DNA of 46,592 bases from an uncultured delta proteobacterium (GCA_903894755.1 CAITRH010000593.1:1-46592), one strand, 5' to 3'. Shown: positions 1-9,026, counted from the stretch's first letter. Notes: generated by a model not told the origin, from the letters alone. Translations and numbers: made by a program.

Positions 1-320
1 CGGTCCGACGGGCCTGCCCTCACCCGTCCTCTCCCGATGGGCAGCCCGAGAATCAACATCGCCCGATCAGACCGCTAGCAGGAGAGATCGCGCGAATCAG
101 ACGGCCTAGAAGCACGTCCGGTGCCATGCCCGTCCGCTCGAAAACGTTCAGGTTTATCCACATCGAGACTGGCCCGGACACAGAATGCCCTGTTCTGGAC
201 AGGCCGCACCCTCACGCCTTGGAGCGTTTCATCCGAAAGGGTCCTGGGGCCGAGGCGTTCCTTGCAATTGAAAAATTGAAACGCCTATGGGACGCACCTA
301 CCTGTATTACGCTTGGGCCC
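1..320. other. left-edge stretch without a supported gene
   Basis: No protein family is recognisable here. One plus-strand frame is open from base 3 straight into the acyl-carrier-like gene that follows, so an N-terminally longer protein cannot be excluded, but the translated stretch before base 321 is arginine- and proline-rich and resembles no domain. No convincing promoter, tRNA or terminator is seen. Confidence 0.4.
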
Positions 321-728
321 ATGACAAGCTCGTTCGCCACGGTTCGACGCTGCATTGCAGAGAGCCTTGCCATCCCCGAAAGCGACATCACGCCGCAGAG
401 CCGTCTGGTCGACGACCTCGGAGCCGATTCGCTCGACTTCGTCGACATCGTTTTCATGCTCGATCGAGAGCTAAATATCCGAGTGCGCGACACCGAGTTC
501 AACTTCCTCACACGGCTCGATTTCTCGTCGCCCGAGGTCATGAAGGGGACCTTTTTGACCGAGCCCGTAATCGCGCGCCTCGCCGTGTGGCTCCCCGCAC
601 TTCAGACGCTGCCCGATCGCAATAGCATCACGCCACGTCAGCTCTTCTCCCTGATCACCGTGGAGGCCATCACCATCGTCTGCGAGCAGGCGCTCGCGAT
701 CGACGAGGGGCCCGTGGACTCTACTTGA
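321..728 (+). CDS. acyl carrier protein-like protein
   Basis: The product is 135 residues and contains an acyl-carrier fold near its N-terminus. The motif DDLGADSLDFVDIVFMLD places the likely phosphopantetheine attachment serine at residue 37, followed by the usual acidic helix II. Carrier proteins hold acyl intermediates on a 4'-phosphopantetheine arm in fatty-acid, polyketide or lipid synthesis. At about 135 residues it is longer than a housekeeping AcpP (about 78); the C-terminal 50-60 residues match nothing I recognise. No ketosynthase, AcpS or other synthase gene is adjacent, so the pathway is unknown. The start at 321 is chosen because homology begins just after it; an upstream in-frame ATG at 126 would add 65 residues of unconvincing sequence. 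The 3' end overlaps the convergent neighbour by 8 bases. Confidence 0.75.
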   Translation: MTSSFATVRRCIAESLAIPESDITPQSRLVDDLGADSLDFVDIVFMLDRELNIRVRDTEFNFLTRLDFSSPEVMKGTFLTEPVIARLAVWLPALQTLPDRNSITPRQLFSLITVEAITIVCEQALAIDEGPVDST

Positions 729-2535
729 GGAACACCCTCAGCGCGATAGCAAGGACCGCCGCCACAAGGAGCAAGACAGCAGCGTAGGTCCAGAAAGGCA
801 CAGCCGCAGTGGGCTTTTTTGCTGGCACAGTGGGCTTTTGTGCGGGTGCAGTCGGCGCAAGCGCTGTTGCCGCAGGTGCGACTAGGACCGCAATCGGGGC
901 GACGGCGGGATGCACGGAATCGCCCGCCACGGCTTCAGCAGGTAGCGCTGCCTCGATACTTCGGGCTGTTTCGCGCGCCTCTGCAGCGCGACGATCCTCG
1001 GCCTCACGCTCGGCCTGAATCCGCTTGGCCGCCTCGCGCATCGCGTCGTCGCCTCGCTGGCTGGCCTCACGGAGCATGCGCCGCTGCTCGGGCCCCATGA
1101 TGGAGGTCATGTCGGACTCGTCTTCAATGTCATCCATAGGTGGTGGCCTTGGGGTGTGAGGCTCTGAGGGGGCGGCCTTCGGAGGCGACGGGAGCGATTG
1201 ACTGTGATCCCAGGACAAACTGTCGAGCGAACGGGCCGCTTGCGCAGTCAGTGGGGGGGGCGGGGATGCGGGACCTCGAGACGAGGGGGACGAGCCCGCT
1301 GCAATGGGACTCGCATGGAGCATGGCCATCGCCGTTCGCTCGGCCCAATCCAAGCCATCCACGGCCGCTTCCACCACCTCCGGCACATGGTCGCCAAAAG
1401 CCGACGCAAGAGCGCCAACGAAGTCGGGATAAATCTCCGCGCACGCGTCCGAGCACGACGCCGCCGCGACGAGCGCATCGCGAACCCGGGGACCCGATGG
1501 ACGCGCCAGGGCAAGACGCGCGAGATGCACCCGGATCTCGCGCAAGTTGGACGGGTCCAAGGAGGCCGCCCGTGTCAACGCGTCGAGAGCGCGAACATCG
1601 TCGGAAGCCACCGCAGCCCCCTCGCGAAGCACCCGCGCCCTGTCGAGCGGAGCAAGACGTTCGTACTGAGCGTCGGCATTCCCACGGTGCGCCGTAGCCC
1701 GTGCCGCTTCTCCCCCGTCTGCTGCCGCCGCGGCAAGGCGTTCGTAGACCATGGCAAGCCGTGTGGCATCGGTCAGCGCCTTGACCACGTCGTCGGCTTC
1801 GTCCCACTCGCCCATGCGGGCAAGCGCCTCGGCACGAAGCACAGGATCTCCAATTTTGTGGGCCAGCAGGACCCCTTTGGTCGCGATCACAAGGGGCACG
1901 AGCACACGGTCACGATGGGGGGCGGCCGACAGCTTTTGAACCAGACCCCGCTTGATGAGGTCGTGCGGATCACTCTTGGCCAACGCCTCGAGAGCGGTCG
2001 CAAGAGCGGCCTCGCGCGTTTCACCGGAGGCAAGCGCCTCGGCCTCCACGAGCGCCTCGGAGAGCGCGGCAGCCGCCACCAACGCCCGCACCCGCGCCAC
2101 GCCTGCCGGCAGACGATGCGCCAGACGCGCAGCCTCGCCTCGATCGACCTGCCCAAGCGCGTCGACCACCACGGCAACAAGGACCCCACGGTCGGTCAGC
2201 GACGGCTCCGAGAAGGCTTCGCGTTCGGCCCGCTCGAGCAGAGGACGGGCCGCGTCTCGTCCCCTTCCCTTCGCGGCGGCGGCCAAGGTCCGCACACGCA
2301 ACACGCGGTCTCGTCCCCCCACCGCCTCGTCGACACGTGCATCATGACCAAGGGCGGCTAGGCCGGCTTTGGAAAGACGCTCCATTCCACGCGTCACCAG
2401 GGCCACGAGTAGCCCTAGCCGCGCGACGCGCACCAGATCGGCCTCGGACGACGCTACGCCCTGCAAAAGCTCGCCACGCACCGAATCCAGCGACGATCGC
2501 TGCGCGCGTTCGGCCAGCGCCACACCGTTGTCCAT
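721..2535 (-). CDS. hypothetical Ala-rich repeat protein with C-terminal membrane anchor
   Basis: A protein of 604 residues with no family I can name. Residues 1 to about 400 are alanine/leucine/arginine-rich helical sequence with a regular spacing that suggests HEAT- or TPR-like helical repeats. Residues about 400-480 are proline/serine-rich and probably disordered. There follows a charged helical stretch rich in E, R and A (about 490-525), an Ala/Pro-rich linker, and a single C-terminal hydrophobic segment of about 20 residues ending in RVFLK. This architecture suggests a tail-anchored cytoplasmic scaffold. The ATG at 2535 is preferred over a TTG at 2559. It is divergent from the HIT hydrolase gene and converges on the acyl-carrier gene. 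Function unknown. Confidence 0.7.
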   Translation of the reverse strand: MDNGVALAERAQRSSLDSVRGELLQGVASSEADLVRVARLGLLVALVTRGMERLSKAGLAALGHDARVDEAVGGRDRVLRVRTLAAAAKGRGRDAARPLLERAEREAFSEPSLTDRGVLVAVVVDALGQVDRGEAARLAHRLPAGVARVRALVAAAALSEALVEAEALASGETREAALATALEALAKSDPHDLIKRGLVQKLSAAPHRDRVLVPLVIATKGVLLAHKIGDPVLRAEALARMGEWDEADDVVKALTDATRLAMVYERLAAAAADGGEAARATAHRGNADAQYERLAPLDRARVLREGAAVASDDVRALDALTRAASLDPSNLREIRVHLARLALARPSGPRVRDALVAAASCSDACAEIYPDFVGALASAFGDHVPEVVEAAVDGLDWAERTAMAMLHASPIAAGSSPSSRGPASPPPPLTAQAARSLDSLSWDHSQSLPSPPKAAPSEPHTPRPPPMDDIEDESDMTSIMGPEQRRMLREASQRGDDAMREAAKRIQAEREAEDRRAAEARETARSIEAALPAEAVAGDSVHPAVAPIAVLVAPAATALAPTAPAQKPTVPAKKPTAAVPFWTYAAVLLLVAAVLAIALRVFLK

Positions 2536-2646
2536 CACGTCAAGGGCTAGCGGTTCCAAGGAGCGCAGGGTGCCGGAAAGCGATCGATGAGGTCAAGGGG
2601 AACGAGCAAGCACGACGAGCGAGCCTTCGTATTATCGTCCCGGGCA

Positions 2647-3162
2647 ATGACCCCTCCGCTCTGGGCCCCCTGGCGCATGGAATACATTCTGGGTGAACGC
2701 CAAACCGAGTGCATCTTCTGCGACTTCGCGTCCCTTCACAACCACGCGATGCGCGACAAGCTCGTGCTGCTCGTGCAGCCTCACGCGATCGTCGCACTCA
2801 ACCGCTACCCCTTCACCACCTGTCACCTCTTGGTCTCCCCGCGACGGCACGTCTCCGATCTGACCGAGCTCGACCCGGTCGAATACACGGCCCTCATGGA
2901 GCTGCTGCGCCTCTCGGTCATCCGCCTGCGCAACGCCACCGGCGCCCAAGGGATGAACGTCGGGTTCAACCTCGGCAAAGCCGCCGGAGCCGGCATCGCC
3001 GACCACACCCATGGACACCTGGTCCCACGCTGGCTAGGCGACACGAACTTCATGCCGGTGGTGGCCGATGTCCGCGTCATGCCCGAGTACCTAGACGACG
3101 CGTGGAGCAAGCTTCACCCATTTTTTGCCGACCTCGCCGGCGAGCGAGCCCCCGCACCATGA
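2647..3162 (+). CDS. HIT family hydrolase/phosphorylase
   Basis: A 171-residue histidine-triad protein. The signature HTHGHLVPRW carries the triad at H120, H122 and H124, and the N-terminal LWAPWRMEYI plus ECIFCDF are typical of the Ap4A phosphorylase-like/FHIT-like branch. Family members cleave or phosphorolyse dinucleoside polyphosphates or nucleotide phosphoramidates through a covalent nucleotidyl-histidine. CIFC could form part of a zinc site. ATG 2647 is chosen because homology starts immediately after it; an ATG 60 bases upstream is in frame. The stop codon overlaps the start of the AI-2E family gene in an ATGA arrangement, so the two are probably translationally coupled. The exact substrate cannot be read from sequence. 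Confidence 0.9.
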   Translation: MTPPLWAPWRMEYILGERQTECIFCDFASLHNHAMRDKLVLLVQPHAIVALNRYPFTTCHLLVSPRRHVSDLTELDPVEYTALMELLRLSVIRLRNATGAQGMNVGFNLGKAAGAGIADHTHGHLVPRWLGDTNFMPVVADVRVMPEYLDDAWSKLHPFFADLAGERAPAP

Positions 3163-4475
3163 CCATGTCAGCATCGGCGGCGGCGTCGGCAACGCACAGA
3201 GGCCGGGTGGTGTTTCTCAGCGTAAGCGCCGCCGTCGCCGTGGCCGTCGTGGTGGTCGCACGCGAGGTGCTCCTCCCGTTCATTTTTGCCCTGGTCATTG
3301 CCTACGTGTTCACGCCGGCGGTCGTTTGGGCGGAGCGACGAAGGGTTCCACGGGTCGCTGCGATCCTCCTTGTCTACGCAGTGCTTCTGGGAAGCCTCGG
3401 GACCTTCGCGCACTTCGCGCTTCCCCGCATCGCCGTGGAGCTGAAGACGCTCCGGTACGAGCTTCCCGAGCTTGCACGAACGGCAAAAGAGCGATGGGTG
3501 CCGGCCCTCGCCCGGGAGCTTCGAAGCCTCGGTCTCGCCCCGTCGTCGCCCCAAGGAGAACCTCACGCGTCCGAGGTCATCGAGCCAGACCCGCGTCCTG
3601 CTCCCCCACGTCCAGCGCTCATCGCCCGCCCCCTACCCGACGGCGCGGTAGCCATCGAGGTCGGGCAAGGAGTGGCCCTGACCGCAACGAAAACGGGGTA
3701 CGTGCTCGAGGCCGTTCGAGTGCGCGAGGAGACCTTCGACCCGAACCGCATGGTTGCCGAAGCCATGGGCAAGGGGTTTCACTATGCCCAAGAGAACACC
3801 TTCGAGATCTACCGAGTGGCCCGAGATGTCGTGGCGGGCATCACGCGGACCGTGTTCGTATTCTTCATTACGCTGATGCTGGCGGCCTACGTGATGATGA
3901 CCCGAGAACGCATTCTCGAGTTCTTCGAGTCCTTGGTCCGTCCATCGAGCCGTCCAGGATTTCACGGCCTGCTTGCCCGCATCGATCGGGGACTGTCTGG
4001 AGTGGTACGAGGACAGCTTCTTATTTGCCTGGTCAACGGCATTCTAAGCGCGATTGGTTTCGCCATGGTGGGGCTCAAGTACTGGCCGGTGCTCGCGCTG
4101 GTGGCCGCGGTCCTCTCGCTGATCCCGATTTTTGGTTCCATCGTGAGCAGTGTCCCCGCGGTCGCCATCGGCCTCACCCAGGGGATCGGAACCGCGACCT
4201 TCGTGTTCGTCTGGATCGTGGGGATCCACCAGCTCGAAGCGAACTTTCTAAACCCCAAGATCATGGGGGACGCCGCAAAAATCCATCCGTTTCTGGTCGT
4301 GTTTTCGCTTCTCGTCGGGGAGCATTACTTCCATGCGGCTGGCGCGCTGCTCGCGGTGCCATGCTTGTCCATCCTTCTCAACGTGTTTCTGCACTTCCGC
4401 GAGATCGTGCATCGCAACGACGTAGAGCTTTCAAAAGAGCCGCTGAGGCCCTCGTTCATGCCCCCAGCTCGGTAA
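3159..4475 (+). CDS. AI-2E family transporter (permease-like integral membrane protein)
   Basis: A 438-residue membrane protein of the AI-2E/PerM/TqsA family. Two N-terminal hydrophobic segments (about residues 15-75) precede a long hydrophilic insert of about 150 residues that is proline-rich in the middle. C-terminal transmembrane segments follow, including the glycine-rich stretch RGQLLICLVNGILSAIGF and an IPIFGSIVSSVPAVAIGL stretch characteristic of the family. Members have been linked to signal or small-molecule export and Na+/H+ antiport, so the substrate is open. The start at 3159 overlaps the HIT stop codon by four bases; an open frame reaching back to 2709 is only the shadow of the HIT gene. 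The central insert makes it longer than the usual 340-370 residues. Confidence 0.9.
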   Translation: MTMSASAAASATHRGRVVFLSVSAAVAVAVVVVAREVLLPFIFALVIAYVFTPAVVWAERRRVPRVAAILLVYAVLLGSLGTFAHFALPRIAVELKTLRYELPELARTAKERWVPALARELRSLGLAPSSPQGEPHASEVIEPDPRPAPPRPALIARPLPDGAVAIEVGQGVALTATKTGYVLEAVRVREETFDPNRMVAEAMGKGFHYAQENTFEIYRVARDVVAGITRTVFVFFITLMLAAYVMMTRERILEFFESLVRPSSRPGFHGLLARIDRGLSGVVRGQLLICLVNGILSAIGFAMVGLKYWPVLALVAAVLSLIPIFGSIVSSVPAVAIGLTQGIGTATFVFVWIVGIHQLEANFLNPKIMGDAAKIHPFLVVFSLLVGEHYFHAAGALLAVPCLSILLNVFLHFREIVHRNDVELSKEPLRPSFMPPAR

Positions 4476-4481
4476 GACCGC

Positions 4482-5534
4482 TCACAACTTGTTACGGCAC
4501 GAAGCCGTGGCCGCCCCGCCACCCGCGTCCATCTCCTTAGACACCACGCATTCCTGGGAGACGGTGCAGACCGCCACCTCCGACCACTTCCCGCTCACCT
4601 CGCACTTCTGAACCGTGCTACTGGAGGCGCACTGGGTGGTGTTGGGAACACAGAACTCCATACAGTCTGCGACACGGTCCTTGACATAGCAGTATTCCTG
4701 GGGACTGCATGTCTTCTTTGCATTGCTGCCACCATCCACACACTGGTAGGGCACGCCCGACGAAGAACACGACTCCTCGCCGTCGGTGCACTTGAAGGAA
4801 AGACAGACCGCCTGTCCGCCGGGCAGCACGATGCAGCCTTCGTCTGACGCGCAGGTATCTTTGAGCTGCATCACACCGCTTGTGCAAATGTGGGGGTTGC
4901 CCTTGGCGCTGATGGAGGGGCAGTACTCGAGTCCCTCCTGGCAGGGAATCTGCCGGCACGCGGCTTCTTCACGGGTTCCCCCATCAGCAGACGACGCCAA
5001 CAGGATCAGACAGATCTGCGTCTCCGCGCAAGCCTGTTTCACCTCCCAGCGACCCGTCTGGGTGCACCAGTAGGCATCCGCTCCGTTCTTTGGCGTCGAG
5101 CCTTGGGAGACGAGCTTGCACGTCTCGGTGTCACGGGCAGGGTCACAGGCAACCCCCGTCGGCACACAGACCGCTTTGCCGTCCTCGAGGTTCACAGTAC
5201 ACGATTCCGTGCTGGCGCACGCCGCACCCACCACCCAGGTGCCGGACACACACTGGCGCGCCTGCTTGCGGTCCTCGGTGCACCCCTCGGTGCTCCCCCT
5301 GCAGGCGCAGACCGCATGTCCCGCCCGCGCCACACACGACTCGGTGCGGACGTCGCATACCTGGCTGACATCCCACGTCGCGTTTTTGCACAGAAATGTC
5401 GCGGTGCCGGCCGCGTTGCAGATCCCCTCGCCATCCGTGCACATGGGCAAGTTGCCAGTGCCACACGACGCGACTCCCGGGAGGAACGCCCCGAGCCACA
5501 CCGCCCCAAGCCATCCAAACACGCCTTTTCTCAT
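4482..5534 (-). CDS. Cys-rich lipoprotein, myxobacterial type
   Basis: A 350-residue secreted protein. The N-terminus has a signal peptide ending in a lipobox (PGVASCGTG), predicting lipid attachment at the cysteine. The rest consists of about six short cysteine-rich modules with recurring C-x-D-G/C-x-W spacing, likely disulfide-bonded. No catalytic motif is visible. Such proteins are common on myxobacterial cell surfaces, but their function is unknown. The ATG at 5534 is preferred over a GTG at 5543 because GGTGG lies at ribosome-binding distance upstream. It is divergent from the next, also Cys-rich, lipoprotein gene with about 150 bases between the two starts. Confidence 0.8.
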   Translation of the reverse strand: MRKGVFGWLGAVWLGAFLPGVASCGTGNLPMCTDGEGICNAAGTATFLCKNATWDVSQVCDVRTESCVARAGHAVCACRGSTEGCTEDRKQARQCVSGTWVVGAACASTESCTVNLEDGKAVCVPTGVACDPARDTETCKLVSQGSTPKNGADAYWCTQTGRWEVKQACAETQICLILLASSADGGTREEAACRQIPCQEGLEYCPSISAKGNPHICTSGVMQLKDTCASDEGCIVLPGGQAVCLSFKCTDGEESCSSSGVPYQCVDGGSNAKKTCSPQEYCYVKDRVADCMEFCVPNTTQCASSSTVQKCEVSGKWSEVAVCTVSQECVVSKEMDAGGGAATASCRNKL

Positions 5535-5683
5535 GGTTTCCACCTCGAAGCTGATAGAGAAGATCAGTCTACCTCATGCCAGGAACACGTCGAGGTGAAT
5601 CCATTCTAAAATCGCTTGCCCTGCACGTATGCCCCTGCTACCCGCACCGCCAGGGGGCGGACCCCACAAACCCGCACAACGTC

Positions 5684-6577
5684 ATGCGAACCTTCTCCCT
5701 CACCCTCCTCTGTTGTCTCTTGTCGTGCCATCGGTTCCCCATCCGCGGCGACGACCCCCCTCGCCCAAACGACGCGGCTTCCGCCGTCCTCGCCTCGCCT
5801 CCGCCTCCCCCCTCCACAGGACCAAGCCGCGCCACCATCGCCTGCGGCTCCGCCCGCTGCAACGTGGGCGACGACTTCTGCTACGTTCAGGAACGGACCA
5901 ACACCGCTCGTTGTCTCCCCCTTGCCGACGAAACCCTCTACGGGAACATGGACGACCTCATCTTGCACTGCGACGACACCACCGACTGCTCCGAAGGCCA
6001 ACTCTGCTGCGGTGGAAGTTTCACGGGAACCGGTCCCACCTACCAGCGCTGCTCCAAAAACCGCTGCCCCTCCTACGAAGCATGTGTCCCAGGTGCTCTC
6101 TGTTCTGCCGGCCTCACGTGCGCTCCTAGTCGTGCCGATCCCCGCCGCGGACAGTGTGTCCCAGAAAAGTCCGCAACCTCCTGCGGCCCTAAACGCTGTG
6201 CCGCATCCCAGCCCGCCTGCTGCTGGAACCGCGACCTCGACGCCGGCCGTTGCACCGCTCCCTCCACCCCTGACGGCGGCCCGGTCTGCTTCGACAACGC
6301 CGACGAGCTCCGACAATGCGCTAACCGCTCCGATTGCGGCGGTTACTTCTGCTGTCTCGAGCTCCTTGGACGTACCTCTTGTTCCTCTAGCTGCCCCGGA
6401 GCTTCCATCGGCGTCGCCTGCACCACCAAGTCGGACTGCCCAAGTGTAGGCCCAGGCCCAGGGGGAATCCCCCAGCGCTACTCCCGCTGCCTCGTCGGCC
6501 CCCATGGATGGGGCGTCTGCGACGGGGACCAATGCGGCAGCGAAGGAAAATGGCGTCCTTGTAGCGAGCTCCAGTAA
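5684..6577 (+). CDS. Cys-rich lipoprotein
   Basis: A 297-residue protein starting MRTFSLTLLCCLLSCHRF, a short signal peptide with a lipobox ending at C15. A proline-rich linker follows, then a series of cysteine-rich modules containing C-x-x-x-DC and CC pairs (for example EGQLCCGG, QPACCWNR, GYFCCLEL), resembling WAP/EGF-like disulfide knots without a clear match. Probably anchored on the outer membrane or cell surface. The ATG at 5684 is preferred to one at 5576, since the signal peptide begins exactly there. Its stop lies only 3 bases from the convergent seryl-tRNA synthetase stop. Divergent pairing with the other Cys-rich lipoprotein suggests related roles. Function unknown. Confidence 0.75.
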   Translation: MRTFSLTLLCCLLSCHRFPIRGDDPPRPNDAASAVLASPPPPPSTGPSRATIACGSARCNVGDDFCYVQERTNTARCLPLADETLYGNMDDLILHCDDTTDCSEGQLCCGGSFTGTGPTYQRCSKNRCPSYEACVPGALCSAGLTCAPSRADPRRGQCVPEKSATSCGPKRCAASQPACCWNRDLDAGRCTAPSTPDGGPVCFDNADELRQCANRSDCGGYFCCLELLGRTSCSSSCPGASIGVACTTKSDCPSVGPGPGGIPQRYSRCLVGPHGWGVCDGDQCGSEGKWRPCSELQ

Positions 6578-6580
6578 AGC

Positions 6581-7855
6581 CTACCTCTTGGGCCGGATCG
6601 TCTCGATCCCGTTCATGTAGGGGACAAGTGCCTTGGGAAGCGTCACGGTCCCGTCCGCGTTCTGATGGTTTTCAAGCAGTGGGATCAGAATCCTTGGGCT
6701 CGCAATTGCCGTGTTGTTCAGCGTATAGGGATACCCCAGACTGCCATCGGCAAGACGTACCCGAAGGTTGCTTCGCCTGGCCTGAAAGTCCCCCAAGGTC
6801 GAACACGAGTGGGTCTCGGAATACGCCTTGCGCCCCGGCATCCACGACTCGACTTCGTGCTTGCGTGTCTGCCCTAGCCCAATCTCGCCCGTGCACGCTA
6901 TCGCTACACGGTACGGTATCTCCAGCTTCGCTAGGATCGCTTCCGCATTGCCTAGCAGTTGGTAGTGCTCCTTCTCAGCTAGCTCTTCGTCGGGAAGACA
7001 CACGACCACCTGCTCGACCTTTGTGAACTGATGGACCCGATACAATCCACGCGTGTCCTTGCCATGCGCCCCAGCCTCCCTTCGGAAACAGAGCGAATAG
7101 CCAGCATAACGCAATGGAAGCTTCTCCGCGTCTAGGACTTCATCGGCATGCATCGATACCAGTGGCACCTCGCTTGTCCCCACCAGGAAAAGGTCGTCAG
7201 CCGTGATCGCATACGCTTCTTCTCGCCCTAAAGGGAAAAACCCAGTCCCCGTGAGAGCCCTCTCTTTGACCATCACCGGTGGAACCACCAGCTCAAGACC
7301 GCATCCAAGAAGCGTGTCGATGGCAAGACGCGTGACCGCAAGCTCGAGAAGCGCTCCCAATCCTACCAACGCATAGGACCGTCCCCCCGCAAAACGCCGA
7401 GGCCCATCCCAGTTGACCAGGCCGAGCGACTGCATCAATTCGACGTGGTCCTTGGGCTCGAAGTCGAAGACACGGGGCGTTGCCACGCGACGCACTTCAA
7501 CGTTGTCTTCCTCGCCCTTTCCCACGGGGACCTCGGGACGAGGGATGCTGGGAACACGCAGCATCAATTCGGAAAAGTGGCGGTTGGCGTCGGCCTGACG
7601 CGGCTCGAGCAGTTCGAGCTCGGTCCGCACGGCCTTGGCTTCGTCAATCAGCACCGGCCGCGTCTCTTTCGAGGCCTTGGGAATCAGTGCCGCAAGCTCA
7701 TTTTTGCGTGCGCGCTTCTTGTCGAGAAGGACAATCAGCTCCCGTCGGTCTTTGTCGGCTGTCAAGAGCTCGTCAAGATCGATGTCGCAACGCTTGTTCG
7801 CAATGGCGGAGCGCACCGTGTCGGGGTGGTTCCTGATGAAGGTGATGTCGAGCAT
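6581..7855 (-). CDS. serS: serine--tRNA ligase
   Basis: A 424-residue class II aminoacyl-tRNA synthetase that charges tRNA-Ser (and tRNA-Sec where present). The N-terminal 110 residues form the antiparallel coiled-coil tRNA-binding arm, beginning MLDITFIRNHPDTV. The catalytic core shows TGTGFFP, class II motif 2 (FRREAGAHGKDTRGLYRVHQ), the SCSTLGDFQARR segment and motif 3 (SPRILIPLLENHQN). The ATG at 7855 gives the canonical MLD start; an upstream in-frame codon at 7891 would add 12 atypical residues. It is divergent from hypA with about 65 bases between starts. Housekeeping gene. Confidence 0.97.
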   Translation of the reverse strand: MLDITFIRNHPDTVRSAIANKRCDIDLDELLTADKDRRELIVLLDKKRARKNELAALIPKASKETRPVLIDEAKAVRTELELLEPRQADANRHFSELMLRVPSIPRPEVPVGKGEEDNVEVRRVATPRVFDFEPKDHVELMQSLGLVNWDGPRRFAGGRSYALVGLGALLELAVTRLAIDTLLGCGLELVVPPVMVKERALTGTGFFPLGREEAYAITADDLFLVGTSEVPLVSMHADEVLDAEKLPLRYAGYSLCFRREAGAHGKDTRGLYRVHQFTKVEQVVVCLPDEELAEKEHYQLLGNAEAILAKLEIPYRVAIACTGEIGLGQTRKHEVESWMPGRKAYSETHSCSTLGDFQARRSNLRVRLADGSLGYPYTLNNTAIASPRILIPLLENHQNADGTVTLPKALVPYMNGIETIRPKR

Positions 7856-7920
7856 GGCGCGGACCGTGCCTGACCCGACGGGGCTTTTCAACCCCCGACC
7901 TACGGTTTAGCCTCGCGGGG

Positions 7921-8262
7921 ATGCACGAGGTCGGGATCGTTCAATCGACGCTGGCAATGGCCGAACGTCACGCTCGCAACGCTGGGGGGAGCGCTATTTC
8001 GAGCTTGCTCCTGCGCGTGGGCGACATGACCGGGGTGGTCCCCGAAGCGATCGAACACGCCTTTGACGTGCTCAAGATCGGAACCCTCGCAGAAAACGCT
8101 AGCCTCGTCATCGAACGCGTCGGCGGGATCGGCTGGTGCGAGGGATGCTCCCTTGAGTTTTCCGCGGACGGGTGGATCGCCATCTGCCCGCGCTGCGCGG
8201 TTCCCACCGGGGACCTGCGGAGCGGACTCGAGCTCGAACTCGTAAGCCTTGAGGTGTCGTAA
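7921..8262 (+). CDS. hypA: hydrogenase nickel incorporation protein HypA
   Basis: A 113-residue nickel metallochaperone. It begins MHEVGIVQS, with the MHE nickel-binding N-terminus, and carries the zinc-finger cysteines C73/C76 (WCEGC) and C89/C92 (ICPRC). HypA hands Ni2+ together with HypB to the large subunit of [NiFe] hydrogenases. It lies two bases upstream of hypB in an obvious operon. No hydrogenase structural gene or hypCDEF is in the window, so the client enzyme must be encoded elsewhere. Confidence 0.95.
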   Translation: MHEVGIVQSTLAMAERHARNAGGSAISSLLLRVGDMTGVVPEAIEHAFDVLKIGTLAENASLVIERVGGIGWCEGCSLEFSADGWIAICPRCAVPTGDLRSGLELELVSLEVS

Positions 8263-8264
8263 CC

Positions 8265-8978
8265 ATGTGTATTGAATGCGGATGCGGGCAGCAGCCCCAC
8301 GAGAAGCACGATCATCCCCATCGGGTCGTGTCGGTCCACGAGTCGATTTTCGCCGACAACGACCGACGAGCGGAACGTAACCGAGGCTACTTCCGAGCCC
8401 ATGGGCTCTTCGTGGTCAATCTCGTGTCGTCGCCGGGAGCAGGCAAGACCGCGCTCCTCGAGAAGACCTTGGGACTCCTGCCGCTTCGCTCCGGGGTCGT
8501 GGTCGGAGATCTGGAAACGGACCTCGACGCCATCCGCCTTCGCAAAACCGGAACGTCGGTCGTGCAGGTGGCCACGGGGACTCTGTGCCACCTCGACGCG
8601 GCCATGGTGGCCCGCGCGGTAGGGACGCTCAACGTAAAGACGCTCGCCGTGCTCTTCATTGAAAACGTTGGCAATCTGGTCTGCCCCGCCGCGTTCGACC
8701 TCGGGGAGGATCTGCGGGTCACGCTGCTGTCGGTTCCAGAGGGCGAGGACAAGCCCCTCAAATATCCGCCGCTGTTCCGGTCTTCCAACTGGGTCGTCGT
8801 GACCAAGATCGACCTAGAGGAAGCGTGCGGATTCGATCGGGAGGCATGCCTGGGACACCTGGGACGGGTCGCACCAAAGGCGCGGATCCTCGAGCTGTCG
8901 TCGAAAACGGGGGCGGGGATGGACCAATGGTGCGACGAACTGGTTCGAGCCTACGAGAGCCGTCCCAAGGGACTGTGA
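8265..8978 (+). CDS. hypB: hydrogenase nickel incorporation GTPase HypB
   Basis: A 237-residue SIMIBI-class GTPase. The N-terminal MCIECGCG motif (C2, C5, C7) is the high-affinity nickel site of many HypB proteins, followed by a short His-containing linker (HEKHDHPHR). The P-loop SSPGAGKT lies at 55-62; ENVGNLVCPAAFDLGE carries the G-domain metal-site cysteine, and VVVTKIDL is the base-specificity motif. HypB uses GTP hydrolysis to deliver nickel to the hydrogenase large subunit with HypA. The start lies two bases after the hypA stop. The stop is just before the inverted repeat of the element that follows. Confidence 0.96.
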   Translation: MCIECGCGQQPHEKHDHPHRVVSVHESIFADNDRRAERNRGYFRAHGLFVVNLVSSPGAGKTALLEKTLGLLPLRSGVVVGDLETDLDAIRLRKTGTSVVQVATGTLCHLDAAMVARAVGTLNVKTLAVLFIENVGNLVCPAAFDLGEDLRVTLLSVPEGEDKPLKYPPLFRSSNWVVVTKIDLEEACGFDREACLGHLGRVAPKARILELSSKTGAGMDQWCDELVRAYESRPKGL

Positions 8979-8991
8979 GCGGGTCTACCTA

Positions 8992-9009
8992 AACCAAACC
9001 TACTTTGAG
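8992..9009 (+). repeat. left terminal inverted repeat
   Basis: AACCAAACCTACTTTGAG, the exact reverse complement of 9687-9704. With a 3-base offset the similarity continues inward (GAACC-CAG). Confidence 0.85.
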
Positions 9010-9026
9010 ATGAGAACCGCAGGTCC

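Noticed and set aside
2709-3158. N-terminal extension of the AI-2E family protein
   Set aside because: It overlaps the HIT gene and is Arg/His/Pro-rich; the coupled ATG at 3159 gives a normal start.
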